DNA from: Bradyrhizobium centrolobii
GTDB lineage: Bacteria > Pseudomonadota > Alphaproteobacteria > Rhizobiales > Xanthobacteraceae
Reading direction: 5' to 3'
NCBI RefSeq assembly: GCF_001641635.1
Contig: NZ_LUUB01000095.1
Span: forward strand, 18,424-61,765
DNA: 43,342 nucleotides
In this document: in pieces, positions 34,626 to 43,033 of the stretch
Layout: every line of letters starts with the position of its first letter
Position numbering within the stretch: the stretch's first letter is position 1
The notes under the pieces: model-generated
Told to the model about the DNA's origin: nothing
Databases searched by the model: none
The model's input: only the letters and a program-made list of their open reading frames with translations
Program-made: the position numbers and the translations under genes

Positions 34626-37319
34626 CTACGCGCTTGTCTGTGCGGCCGGCGGCGTGGCCTGCCGCCGGAACAGGATGCGCTGGTAGAGCCAGCCGATCGC
34701 GACCAGAACGATGCCGAGGCACATGAACGATAGCGCGCGGTAGACGCCCGTCAGCGTCGACATGTCGACGACGAAGGCTTTCAGGATCGTGAGCGCGATC
34801 ACGATGGCGGAGGCGAGCCGCGCACGCTCCGAATTGACGAGGATGCCGACGCCGAGCAGAGCCACGCCGAAGGCGAGCCAGCCGATCGAATAGGTGTATT
34901 GCTCGGCGCCCGTGGTCCCGCCGTAAAGCAGGACCGGTCCGTGATAGAATCGGCGGATCTCCAGCGTCACGTATGCGAGAGCGAACACCAGCGCGCCGCC
35001 CGCAATTGTGTTGGCGTAGGCGACGGGACGATGCCCTGCCACCGCATAGGAGAGCAGCAACATCAGCACCGCCGGCAGCGCGTAGCCGAGCAACAGCAGG
35101 TTGAACACGAGGCCGCCGACGTCGACGCTGCTGAGCAGCCACGGGTTCTCCAGGATCAGGAGGCCAAACACGCTGATAAGTCCCGCGATCACCGTGAGCA
35201 CGACCGCGCCGACATTGTGCACGACGCTGCGGCTCCTCAGCCGCAGCCGCTCCAGCCCGATCGCCATCGCGAGCGTGATGCAGACCTGGAGCGCGAACTC
35301 GAGCAGCGAGGGCGGCGACGTCATGCGGCCGCCGGTCGCGAGATGACGGATCTCCATGAAGGCGAGCAGCGCGGTGAACAGGATCGCGGCGGCCTCCACC
35401 ATGCGCAGCGGTGCGTCGTCGCCGCGGCGGCGCAGGAAGCGGCTCGCCGCCCAGAACGACAGCGCCGGCAGGCCGTAGCCCCACAGCAGCCAATTGAAGA
35501 TTGGCGTGGTGCCGATGGCGCTGCCGACGATGCGCGGATCATAGGCGATGCGCGCAGTGACGATCGCCGCGAAGATGGCGGCGAGCCAGCGCAGGAACGG
35601 GATCGGCCGCTGCATCGAGATCCAGGCGGTACCGAGCGACATCAGCGCCAGCGCAATCGTGAGCCAACCCTTCTCCAGCGCGAAGGTCAGCGCCAGCGCC
35701 AGCGCACCGAGTGTGCCGGTAGCGAACAGCGCGGTGGAGATCGCAACACCCGGCCGGGTCTCGCGGCGGGTGAGGGCTTCGGTAGCGGCGCCGAACGCCG
35801 CGGCGAGCAATACGGCGAGGATTGCAAACGGGATCGAGCGGTCAAGATGGGCAATGCGTGCGTAGAGCGCGACGAGAAGCGCGATTGGCGTCGCGACCGC
35901 GGTGGACGACCACACGACCGCGATGATCGCCGAGCCCGACCGGCCCTGCGCAAGGAAGCCGGCGATGCCGAGGCCGGCGGCGAAGATCGCCGCCATCACG
36001 AGATGCAGCGTCACCGCGCTGTCGGTCGAGGTCGGCCCGATGCCGGGCAGGGGGCCGCCCGGCAGCACCAGCATGTCCGGATTGGCGCGCACGGCCCATT
36101 CCGCGAACACGATGAAGACCGTCGCGCTGGCCGCTCCCAGCGCACCGGTCGCCGCGGGTGCGCGCCAGGCAACGAACAGCGTCGCACCGACGAGAAGGGT
36201 GAAGGCGATCAGCGCGAGATCGGCATGCGCGCTCGACAGTACGATCAGCATCGCGCCGAACAAATAGGCTGCGAGCGCGCTCGACGAGACCGGCTCGATC
36301 TGTCCGTCCTCGATTGTGGGGCCGAACATGAAGCCACAGACAACGAGGAGCGCGGCGAGCACGAAGCCCGCGATCACATGGAAGGCGTGCGGAGCGACCT
36401 GCAAGTCGCCGGTATCGAGGCCCGGGAAGGTCCAGAGCACGGCGAAGACGATGGTCGTTACCGCGAGCCAGCGCCACAGCCGGATACGCGCGAGGCCGAA
36501 ACTCGCGGCGGTGACGATCGCGAGGTAGACGTAGAGCGCCCAGAAGTCCGGCTTGCCGCTGGAGACGAGGGCAGGCGTGATGAACGCGCCGACCACGCCA
36601 AGGCCGGCGAGCGCGGCTCCATGTAGCAGCGCAGCGGCGAGCGTGCCGAGCGCGACGAGGCCGAGCAGCACGAAGGCGGTGGCGGGAACAAGGAAGTCGT
36701 AGAGCGCGTAGGCAGCGTAGATGGTCGCAAACGCCACCGCCGTTCCGGCCGCGGTGAGGATCGCCGGAATGTTGGCGATCGGCAGCGCCTGGATGTTGGA
36801 GATGCTCTCCTTGCGGCGCGTCCACTCCCCGGCGCCGAGCAGCGCCAGCGCGAACAGGCCGCCGAGCGCGACGCGCACGCCTGGGCCGACGAGGCCGGCC
36901 TCGATCGAATAGCGCACCATGAAGAATCCGCCGAGCGCGAGCGCAAGCCCGCCGATCCACACCACCCAGCGCGTGCCGAGGCGCTCCTCGAATCCGGGTG
37001 CGGAGGCCGGTATCGGCGGCGGCGCCTCAGCGCTTGGCTCGAGCGGCGGCGGTGCGACGGGATCGGCAACGAGCGGCGGTGCCAGTTCGGCCTCGGACGT
37101 GATGGGCGGCGGCTCTGGCGTGGCTTCCCCAGGCGCCGAGGCTTCCTCCTGGAAAGGCATCAGCGGCGGCGGCTGCGCTGGCCGTTGGCCTTGCAGCGCG
37201 GCTTCCAGCGTGCTCAGCCGCCTGCGCAATTCGGTCGCCTGATTGGAGGCCTTCATCGCGATCAGGAAGGCGGCGACCGCGAGCATCACCGCAAAGACGT
37301 CGAACGGGGCGTCGAACAT
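34626..37319 (-). CDS. Large polytopic DUF2339 membrane protein
   Basis: An 897-residue inner-membrane protein of the DUF2339 type with more than twenty hydrophobic segments; the role of the family is not established. An N-terminal anchor (FDVFAVMLAVAAFLIAMKAS) is followed by a short coiled coil (ATELRRRLSTLEAALQG), a Pro/Glu-rich linker (about 42-108), the conserved GTRWVVWIGGLALALGGFFM entry to the membrane domain, then tandem helices to the end (SFMCLGIVLVAIGWLYQRIL). GGAGG stands four bases before ATG 37319, which sets the start; the frame runs on to 37361. The NadQ-type gene upstream ends 50 bases before this ATG, so the two may be cotranscribed. Confidence 0.9.
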   Translation of the reverse strand: MFDAPFDVFAVMLAVAAFLIAMKASNQATELRRRLSTLEAALQGQRPAQPPPLMPFQEEASAPGEATPEPPPITSEAELAPPLVADPVAPPPLEPSAEAPPPIPASAPGFEERLGTRWVVWIGGLALALGGFFMVRYSIEAGLVGPGVRVALGGLFALALLGAGEWTRRKESISNIQALPIANIPAILTAAGTAVAFATIYAAYALYDFLVPATAFVLLGLVALGTLAAALLHGAALAGLGVVGAFITPALVSSGKPDFWALYVYLAIVTAASFGLARIRLWRWLAVTTIVFAVLWTFPGLDTGDLQVAPHAFHVIAGFVLAALLVVCGFMFGPTIEDGQIEPVSSSALAAYLFGAMLIVLSSAHADLALIAFTLLVGATLFVAWRAPAATGALGAASATVFIVFAEWAVRANPDMLVLPGGPLPGIGPTSTDSAVTLHLVMAAIFAAGLGIAGFLAQGRSGSAIIAVVWSSTAVATPIALLVALYARIAHLDRSIPFAILAVLLAAAFGAATEALTRRETRPGVAISTALFATGTLGALALALTFALEKGWLTIALALMSLGTAWISMQRPIPFLRWLAAIFAAIVTARIAYDPRIVGSAIGTTPIFNWLLWGYGLPALSFWAASRFLRRRGDDAPLRMVEAAAILFTALLAFMEIRHLATGGRMTSPPSLLEFALQVCITLAMAIGLERLRLRSRSVVHNVGAVVLTVIAGLISVFGLLILENPWLLSSVDVGGLVFNLLLLGYALPAVLMLLLSYAVAGHRPVAYANTIAGGALVFALAYVTLEIRRFYHGPVLLYGGTTGAEQYTYSIGWLAFGVALLGVGILVNSERARLASAIVIALTILKAFVVDMSTLTGVYRALSFMCLGIVLVAIGWLYQRILFRRQATPPAAQTSA

Positions 37320-37369
37320 AAGGCCTCCAGGCGATCGGCGCGCAATCAACCGATCGCGCAAATCTTGGT

Positions 37370-38338
37370 CTAGCGCCGGGAGCGCATGCGCAAGCCGGGC
37401 GCCGGCCGCTCCTGGAGCACTTCGCGGCGGAAGCGATAGAGCGCTGCCGGCCGTCCGCCGGTCTGTGTCGACATCACCCCAGTTGGTTCGACCAGGGCTT
37501 CCGTCTCGACCAGGCGGCGGAAATTCTGCTTGTGCAGGTGCCGGCCGGAGATCGCCTCCACCGTGTGCTGCAATTCCGTGAGTGTGAACTCGGCAGGCAA
37601 AAGTTCAAAGACGACAGGACGATACTTCAGTTTTGCGCGCAGCCGCGCAATGGCGGTGGCGAGGATCCGGCGGTGGTCGTACCGCATCGAGGTGCCGAGC
37701 GCGGGAAGCGTCTTGCGTGCTAATGCCGCAGGACGGCCGTCGCGCCGCGCTTCCTCGATCAGGCCGGCTTCATAGAGCAGCTCGTAGCGGTCGAGCACGC
37801 GCTCCTCGTCCCAGGCCGCGCCGTCGAGGCCGAAATAGAGCCGCACGCGATCCTTGCGCGGCAGCGCGCGCGTCGTCTCCGGCGTCTCTGCCTCGGCCCA
37901 GGCGCTCAGCGCCGGGATGATGTCGCGGGCGATGATCGCGGGCGGCGCCTCGCGCCAGTCCTCCCAGGGAAAGAACCGGTACCAGGGCTCGAAGCTCGCC
38001 GCCGTCGCGGCGACCGCGCCGTCGACGGCGCGCGTGAGCGCGAGATAGCCGATCGACACGATGTGCGCGCCGGTGTCGGCTGCCTCCGCATGGCGGCCGC
38101 GATCGCCGAACGTGTAGAGCTGCTCGACATAGCCGAGCCTCAAGGCCGTCTGCGCCTCGACCCAGGCGCGCAGGCCGATCTCGAAGGTGCGATGGCTCAG
38201 CGCATCGAACGGACCGAACGGCAGGCCGATAAGCCCGTCGTCGCCGCGCGCGGTAAGGATCCGCGGCTCATGGTCCTCGATCGCGACGATCGCGGCGGTC
38301 AGGCCGATCTCGATCGGCGTCAGCAGCTTGTCGCTCAT
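37370..38338 (-). CDS. nadQ: NadQ-type (COG4111) Nudix-related transcriptional regulator
   Basis: A 322-residue protein with an N-terminal Nudix-like domain and a C-terminal winged-helix domain, the architecture of NadQ, the predicted regulator of NAD synthesis in alphaproteobacteria. Residues 41-80 (FGPFDALSHRTFEIGLRAWV, then TALRLGYVEQLYTFGDR) align with the Nudix box, but the catalytic REXXEE glutamates are missing, so it should sense a ligand instead of hydrolysing it. The DNA-binding part is about 215-310, ending ALVEPTGVMSTQTGGRPAAL and YRFRREVL. Its likely target, nadABC, is about 9 kb away and carries two palindromic sites. ATG 38338 begins the conserved domain; the frame is open to 38515 through a repeat. 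Function is inferred from the family. Confidence 0.82.
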   Translation of the reverse strand: MSDKLLTPIEIGLTAAIVAIEDHEPRILTARGDDGLIGLPFGPFDALSHRTFEIGLRAWVEAQTALRLGYVEQLYTFGDRGRHAEAADTGAHIVSIGYLALTRAVDGAVAATAASFEPWYRFFPWEDWREAPPAIIARDIIPALSAWAEAETPETTRALPRKDRVRLYFGLDGAAWDEERVLDRYELLYEAGLIEEARRDGRPAALARKTLPALGTSMRYDHRRILATAIARLRAKLKYRPVVFELLPAEFTLTELQHTVEAISGRHLHKQNFRRLVETEALVEPTGVMSTQTGGRPAALYRFRREVLQERPAPGLRMRSRR

Positions 38339-38412
38339 GCGGCTGATGTCGCGAAGGTCATGAGAACAGTTCGCCGATTCGTTGGAACGGCTTGTCCACG
38401 AACTCGCTGCAC

Positions 38413-38537
38413 CTCTCCCGCTTGCGGGGGAGGTCGGATCGCATCGCAAGATGCGATCCGGGTGGGGGCTCTCTCCACTCGGGGAGCGTTCATTGCGGAA
38501 GCACCCCCACCCCAACCCTCCCCCGCAAGCGGGAGAG
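38413..38537. repeat. Long palindrome, CTCTCCCGCTTGCGGGGG family
   Basis: CTCTCCCGCTTGCGGGGG (38413-38430) pairs perfectly over 18 bases with 38520-38537, enclosing GATCGCATCGCAAGATGCGA and a GGGTGGGGG / CCCCCACCC pair. It is the same family as 34465-34599. It lies between the start of the NadQ-type gene and the stop of the phosphatase gene, where the nadQ promoter must also be. Confidence 0.82.
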
Positions 38538-38567
38538 GGAGCGCACTTACGATGTGGCGCGCCACTG

Positions 38568-39074
38568 TCATTCGAGCGCGATCGCGAAAGGGCGGCCCTC
38601 GACCATCATCGCGCCCGGTCCCATCTCGTCGAGCGCGCGCAACATGCGGCCGTTGCGCCCCAACGCGCGGTCGGCAAGGCTGACAATGCGCCGGTTCGGC
38701 GAGGCGATCGGCGAGGCCGCGCGGATCTTTCTGGCGATCTCGATCTCGTCGCGCTGCGGGTTGAGTGCACAGGCGGCGGCAAATGCGCTTGCGGTGGAGC
38801 GGCTGATGCCGGCGTAGCAATGCACGACCATCGGGGCGATGCGGTCCCAACCCCGCACGAAATTCAAGACCTGCTCGATATGCGCTTCGGAGGGTGCGAC
38901 GAAGCCGTCCATCTCCTCGGTGATGTCGTCCATCGACACCTTGAGATGGTTTGCCGGCAGCACCGACACCGGCCGCGCCACCTGCTCGACATTGGCCATC
39001 ACCGTCAGCACATGGCTGGCTCCGGTGAGGCGGACGGTTTCGGGAAGCGCGGCGAGGGAACAGACGTGGATCAT
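38568..39074 (-). CDS. Tyrosine-phosphatase-like protein (HCX5R)
   Basis: A 168-residue cysteine phosphatase of the dual-specificity/PTP fold. The P-loop HCYAGISRSTA gives the catalytic Cys86 and Arg92 (HCX5R-S). A likely general acid is in the loop around SMDDITEEMDGF (48-58). Alphaproteobacterial proteins of this type are generally annotated only as tyrosine phosphatase family, and the substrate is unknown. No signal peptide. It lies upstream of the NadQ-type gene on the same strand, separated from it by a long palindrome, and 247 bases downstream of the HD-domain gene across another. Confidence 0.85.
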   Translation of the reverse strand: MIHVCSLAALPETVRLTGASHVLTVMANVEQVARPVSVLPANHLKVSMDDITEEMDGFVAPSEAHIEQVLNFVRGWDRIAPMVVHCYAGISRSTASAFAAACALNPQRDEIEIARKIRAASPIASPNRRIVSLADRALGRNGRMLRALDEMGPGAMMVEGRPFAIALE

Positions 39075-39153
39075 GGCGGACCTTTTTGCCGCCGATTATA
39101 GCGAGCGCAGGCGGCATGAGCAAAGCGAAGCCCAACGGCTCCGTTCATCACTT

Positions 39154-39286
39154 CGTCGTCCCGGACAAGCGAAGCGCAGATCCGGGACCCAACCACAGGG
39201 TTGGGTTTTGCGACGACTCGTGGTTACCAGTCTCGCGCCGCAACCTCTTCCTGGGGTTATGGATCCCGGCCTTCGCCGGGACGACG
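39154..39286. repeat. Palindromic repeat, CGTCGTCCCGG...GGGACCCA family
   Basis: The left arm CGTCGTCCCGGACAAGCGAA (39154-39173) continues through GATCCGGGACCCAACCACAGGG to 39200. The right arm CCTGGGGTTATGGATCCCGG (39250-39269) continues with CCTTCGCCGGGACGACG to 39286. The inner hairpins of the two arms differ in sequence. It lies downstream of the HD-domain gene and upstream of the phosphatase gene. Confidence 0.75.
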
Positions 39287-39321
39287 GCGAAGCGAGAGGC
39301 GCCACCAGCGCTCGATAACAC

Positions 39322-39936
39322 TCACGCAAACACCGCATTGAACCGCTCGAGGAACTGCTTCTCGGCCCGCGCCGCGGTCCACGGCGTGAGATAGTCGCGC
39401 CGGACGCTGTCGGGCAGGCCTGGATCGCGGCCGAACAGGCGTTTTGCCTCGGCCTCGCCAAAGCCGGCGAGCTCGGTCGCCTCCAGATAGGCTGCGCCCC
39501 GATCGGCGGCCTTGATCGCCATCGTGATCTCCTCCGGCAGTACCGGCGGCAGGCCGAAGCGGATGTGGATGGCGCCGAGCAGTCGTTTCTCGACCGCCTT
39601 GTAGTGGCCGTCGAGCACGGCCTTGAACGGCGAGATCATGTCGCCGATCACATATTCGGGCGCATCGTGCAGCAGGGCTGCGAGCCGCATGCGCGGATCG
39701 ACGCGCGGCATCTCGTGCCGCATCACGGTCTCGACCAGCAGCGTGTGCTGCGCGACCGAGAAGATGTGCGCGCCGGTGGTCTGGCCGTTCCAACGCGCCA
39801 CGCGCGCGAGGCCGTGCGCGATATCAGCGATCTCGACGTCGAGCGGTGAGGGATCGAGCAGGTCGAGCCGCCGGCCCGACAGCATCCGCTGCCAGGCGCG
39901 GGATTGCGCATCGCGCGCCGTCTTCTTCGCGGTCAT
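39322..39936 (-). CDS. HD-domain phosphohydrolase, YfbR-like
   Basis: A 204-residue HD-domain hydrolase. The metal-binding residues appear in order: His57 or His64 (GAHIFSVAQHTLLV), His90-Asp91 (LAALLHDAPEYVIGDM) and a later Asp in IKAADRGAAYLEATEL. The layout resembles 5'-deoxynucleotidases of the YfbR type, which would place it in nucleotide pool cleaning, but the substrate is not settled by sequence. The ATG overlaps the tag stop by four bases (ATGA), so it is translated with tag. It is the last gene of the ygfZ-tag-HD operon. Confidence 0.86.
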   Translation of the reverse strand: MTAKKTARDAQSRAWQRMLSGRRLDLLDPSPLDVEIADIAHGLARVARWNGQTTGAHIFSVAQHTLLVETVMRHEMPRVDPRMRLAALLHDAPEYVIGDMISPFKAVLDGHYKAVEKRLLGAIHIRFGLPPVLPEEITMAIKAADRGAAYLEATELAGFGEAEAKRLFGRDPGLPDSVRRDYLTPWTAARAEKQFLERFNAVFA

Positions 39937-40559
39937 TTGACCTTGAGGCGCGGCTTGCGCTGCGTCTTGGCGCAGGTCGCGTGACAGTGGCAGTCGACGA
40001 GATGGTCGTTGACCATGCCGGTCGCCTGCATGAAGGCGTAGACGATGGTCGGGCCGACGAACTTGAAGCCGCGCGAGGACAGCTCCTTGGAGATCTGCAC
40101 CGACAGCGGCGTCGAGGCCGGCACGCCCGCGGTGGTCTTGAAATGGTTGATCTTGGGCCGGCCGTCGAGGAAGTCCCACAGCAGCTTCGAGAAGCCCGGC
40201 CCCTTCTCCATGATCTCAAGATAGGATTTTGCGCTCAGGATCGCGCCGTCGATCTTGGCGCGATTGCGCACGATGCCGACATCGTTCATCAGCGCATGGA
40301 CCTTCTTGGCGTTATAGCGCGCGATCTTCTCCGGCTGGAAGTCATCGAAGGCTTTGCGGAAATTGTCGCGCTTGCGCAGGATCGTGATCCAGGAGAGGCC
40401 GGCCTGGAAACCATCGAGGATCAGCTTTTCATAGAGCGCGCGGTCGTCATATTCCGGCACGCCCCATTCGGTGTCGTGATAGGTGACGTAAAGCGGATCC
40501 TCGCCCGGCCAGGGGCAGCGCGTCAGGCCGTCGGGATGCAGGCGAGGGGCGCGGCTCAT
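39933..40559 (-). CDS. tag: DNA-3-methyladenine glycosylase I
   Basis: Tag removes 3-methyladenine from alkylated DNA as the first step of base-excision repair. The 208 residues start MSRAPRLHPDGLTRCPWPGE, with Cys15 and His28 (YHDTEWG) as zinc ligands; the C-terminal pair is in NDHLVDCHCH. The conserved GFQAGLSWITIL follows Asp49-Gly50, where the well-studied E. coli enzyme has Glu at the base-recognition position. The Lys/Arg-rich end (KTQRKPRLKVK) is an extra. It overlaps both neighbours by four bases (ATGA), as the middle gene of three. Confidence 0.95.
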   Translation of the reverse strand: MSRAPRLHPDGLTRCPWPGEDPLYVTYHDTEWGVPEYDDRALYEKLILDGFQAGLSWITILRKRDNFRKAFDDFQPEKIARYNAKKVHALMNDVGIVRNRAKIDGAILSAKSYLEIMEKGPGFSKLLWDFLDGRPKINHFKTTAGVPASTPLSVQISKELSSRGFKFVGPTIVYAFMQATGMVNDHLVDCHCHATCAKTQRKPRLKVK

Positions 40560-41437
40560 GCGACGGGCTGCTTGGCTGGGATGCGAACGACGTCGGGCTC
40601 TGCGAGCTTCAACTCAAGGCCTCCGGCAGTGAGTGTCTGGCCTGCATCGAGCGCGTCGGCAACGCGGTCGATGCGCACCAGCGCGATGCCCTTGCCATCG
40701 GCGGTCGAACCAATCGTGCCGACTGGCTTGTCGCCGGCGAGAATGGTGGCGCCGGCCTCGGGCGAGGGGCCGTCGATCAGAACCTTCACGCTGCGGGTGC
40801 GCGCAGTGCCGCGATGCTGCATGCGCGAGACGACCTCCTGGCCGACATAGCAGCCCTTGTCGAAATCGACCCCGGCAAGACGATCCATGTTGGTCTCGTG
40901 CGGGAACGCATCGCCATACATGAAGTCGAGCCCGCCGCGCGGCACACCCAGTCCGATGCGGTGCGCCTCATACTCGGCGGCATCGACGATCTCGGCGCCG
41001 ATGAGGTCGGCTAGCTTCTGCTTGAGTTGTTCCGGGATCAGGATGCGATAGCCGAGACCTTCGTTGCGTGGATCGGCGAAGGCGAGGTCCGGCTGGGCCG
41101 CAAGCCGGCCGTCCCAGGCCGCGAGAACGCCGAGGTCGTCGGACAGGTTTTCCACCGTGACCTTGGCGCGGAGCTTGTAGAACTTCAGCTTTGTGGCGAG
41201 GCTTTCCGCCAGCGCCTTCGGGCAGTCGATCAGGAACCCGCCGCCATGCCCTGAGGGCACTTCCGTGATCAGGAAATCGGCGATGATCTTGCCCTGCGGC
41301 GTGAGCAGCGCCCCGAATCGGCCGAGACCCGGCTCGAGCCTGTCGACGTCGGTCGTGACGAGGCCGTTGAGGAAGCCGCGCGCATCCTCGCCCGCGACCT
41401 TGACCACGCCCCGGTCGAGAAGAAACGCTGCTTTCAT
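40556..41437 (-). CDS. ygfZ: YgfZ-type folate-binding Fe-S maintenance protein
   Basis: YgfZ (IBA57/GcvT-related) uses tetrahydrofolate to support assembly or repair of certain Fe-S proteins such as the MiaB tRNA-thiolating enzyme. The 293 residues carry the family signature KGCYVGQEVVSRMQHRG with the key Cys196, and the N-terminal EDARGFLNGLVTTDV folate-fold entry. ATG 41437 starts the conserved part; the frame is open to 41482. It is the first gene of the operon with tag and the HD gene, linked by ATGA overlaps, and divergent from the dihydroorotase gene across a 101-base spacer. Confidence 0.92.
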   Translation of the reverse strand: MKAAFLLDRGVVKVAGEDARGFLNGLVTTDVDRLEPGLGRFGALLTPQGKIIADFLITEVPSGHGGGFLIDCPKALAESLATKLKFYKLRAKVTVENLSDDLGVLAAWDGRLAAQPDLAFADPRNEGLGYRILIPEQLKQKLADLIGAEIVDAAEYEAHRIGLGVPRGGLDFMYGDAFPHETNMDRLAGVDFDKGCYVGQEVVSRMQHRGTARTRSVKVLIDGPSPEAGATILAGDKPVGTIGSTADGKGIALVRIDRVADALDAGQTLTAGGLELKLAEPDVVRIPAKQPVA

Positions 41438-41538
41438 GCGAAAATCTCTTGCGACATGTTGCTCCGGAACGTAAGCCCGCAACGAATAAACGACAAGACC
41501 TCGAGCCCTGCGCTTGGGGATGAGAGAGACCTTCAGCC

Positions 41539-42873
41539 ATGACCCAGCGTTTCGACGTGATCCTCAAGGGTGGCACCGTCGTCAACCAGGACGGCGAGGG
41601 CCTCCGCGACATCGGCATCGTGGGTGGCCGCATTGCCGAGATCGGCGCACTGTCGCAGGCCCCCTCCGCCGAGGTGGTCGACTGCAAGGGCCTGCACATC
41701 CTGCCCGGCGTGATGGACACCCAGGTGCATTTCCGCGAGCCCGGGCTGACGCACAAGGAAGACCTTGAGACCGGCTCGCGCAGTGCCGTGATGGGCGGCG
41801 TCACCGCCGTGTTCGAGATGCCGAACACCTCGCCGCTGACGGTGACCGAGGCCGATTTCACCGACAAGGTGAAGTCTGCCCATCACCGCATGCATTGCGA
41901 TTTCGCCTTCTTCATCGGCGGCACCCGCGAGAACGTGCAGGATCTGCCCGTGCTTGAACGCGCGCCGGGCTGTGCGGGCGTAAAGGTTTTCATCGGCTCC
42001 TCGACCGGCGCGCTGCTGGTTGAGGACGATGAAAGCCTGCGCCGCATCTTCCAGGTGATCCGCCGTCGCGCCGCCTTCCATGCCGAGGACGAGTACCGCC
42101 TCAACGACCGCAAATCGCTGCGTATCGAGGGCGATGCGCGTTCGCACCCGGTCTGGCGCGACGAGACCGCGGCGCTGATGGCGACGCAGCGCCTCGTGAA
42201 CCTCGCGCATGAGACCGGAAAACGCATCCACGTACTGCATATCTCGACCAAGGAAGAGATCGAGTTTCTTCGCGACCACAAGGATGTCGCCTCCTGCGAA
42301 GCGACGCCGCATCATCTCACGTTGGCCGCGCCGGAATGCTACGAGCAGCTCGGCACGCTGGCACAGATGAACCCGCCGGTGCGCTCGGCCGATCACCGCG
42401 CCGGCATCTGGCGCGGCATCGAGCAGGGCATCATCGACGTGCTCGGCTCCGACCACGCCCCGCATACGCTCGAGGAGAAGGCGAAGACCTATCCGGCCTC
42501 GCCCTCCGGTATGACCGGCGTGCAGACGCTGGTGCCCGTGATGCTCGATCACGTCAATGCGGGCCGGCTCTCTCTGGCGCGCTTCGTCGATCTCACCAGC
42601 GCCGGCCCCGCGCGTCTCTACAACATGGCCTGCAAGGGCCGGATCGCCGCGGGCTACGACGCCGATTTCACCATCGTAGACCTCAAGCGCAGCGAGATCA
42701 TCACCAACAAATGGGTCGCCTCCAAAGCCGGCTGGACGCCCTATGACGGCATGCGCGTCAAGGGGTGGCCCGTCGGCACCTTCATCCGCGGCCGCCGCGT
42801 GATGTGGCAGGGCGAGCTCGTGACGCCATCGCAAGGCGAGCCGGTGCGGTTTCTGGAGACGCTGAAGCAGTAG
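41539..42873 (+). CDS. Dihydroorotase-family amidohydrolase with altered metal site
   Basis: A 444-residue cyclic amidohydrolase of the class I dihydroorotase group, which closes carbamoyl-aspartate to dihydroorotate in pyrimidine synthesis. The metal-site order is visible: DTQVHFREPG (60-69), the lysine that would be carboxylated (Lys149 in AGVKVFIGSS), His181 (FHAEDEYRL), His231 or His234 (IHVLHIST) and Asp305 (GSDHAPHT). The first His of the usual HxH is Gln62, which may alter metal binding or activity. It could be a working variant, a PyrC'-like non-catalytic partner of aspartate transcarbamoylase, or a hydrolase of another ring. No pyrB is next to it. The usual dihydroorotase assignment is likely but not certain. 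Confidence 0.82.
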   Translation: MTQRFDVILKGGTVVNQDGEGLRDIGIVGGRIAEIGALSQAPSAEVVDCKGLHILPGVMDTQVHFREPGLTHKEDLETGSRSAVMGGVTAVFEMPNTSPLTVTEADFTDKVKSAHHRMHCDFAFFIGGTRENVQDLPVLERAPGCAGVKVFIGSSTGALLVEDDESLRRIFQVIRRRAAFHAEDEYRLNDRKSLRIEGDARSHPVWRDETAALMATQRLVNLAHETGKRIHVLHISTKEEIEFLRDHKDVASCEATPHHLTLAAPECYEQLGTLAQMNPPVRSADHRAGIWRGIEQGIIDVLGSDHAPHTLEEKAKTYPASPSGMTGVQTLVPVMLDHVNAGRLSLARFVDLTSAGPARLYNMACKGRIAAGYDADFTIVDLKRSEIITNKWVASKAGWTPYDGMRVKGWPVGTFIRGRRVMWQGELVTPSQGEPVRFLETLKQ

Positions 42874-42940
42874 GAGTGGTCGCGCTCGCGATCCAATCTT
42901 GCTGCGTGTGAGATGGATGCGCGCTGCCACATCTTCGGTG

Positions 42941-43033
42941 TCGTCCCGGCGAGGGCCGGACCCATAACCCCGACTGCATGTTGTGGCTAAGATTGGCGGC
43001 TACACTGGTCCTCCACAACCCAATCCTGTGGTT
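42941..43033. repeat. Truncated palindromic repeat, interrupted at its right arm
   Basis: The left arm TCGTCCCGGCGAGGGCCGGA (42941-42960) continues with CCCATAACCCC. An inner stem follows (GTTGTGG 42980-42986 with CCACAAC 43013-43019), and the right arm begins CCTGTGGTT (43025-43033) as in the copy at 27490. The expected ATGGGTCCCGG...GACGAC is then missing. The break coincides with the approach to the IS110 transposase gene. Confidence 0.65.

Noticed and set aside
34899..36626. A 575-codon plus-strand frame opposite the DUF2339 gene
   Set aside because: The translation is an Arg/Glu/Gln/His-rich low-complexity string typical of an antisense shadow of a hydrophobic membrane protein.
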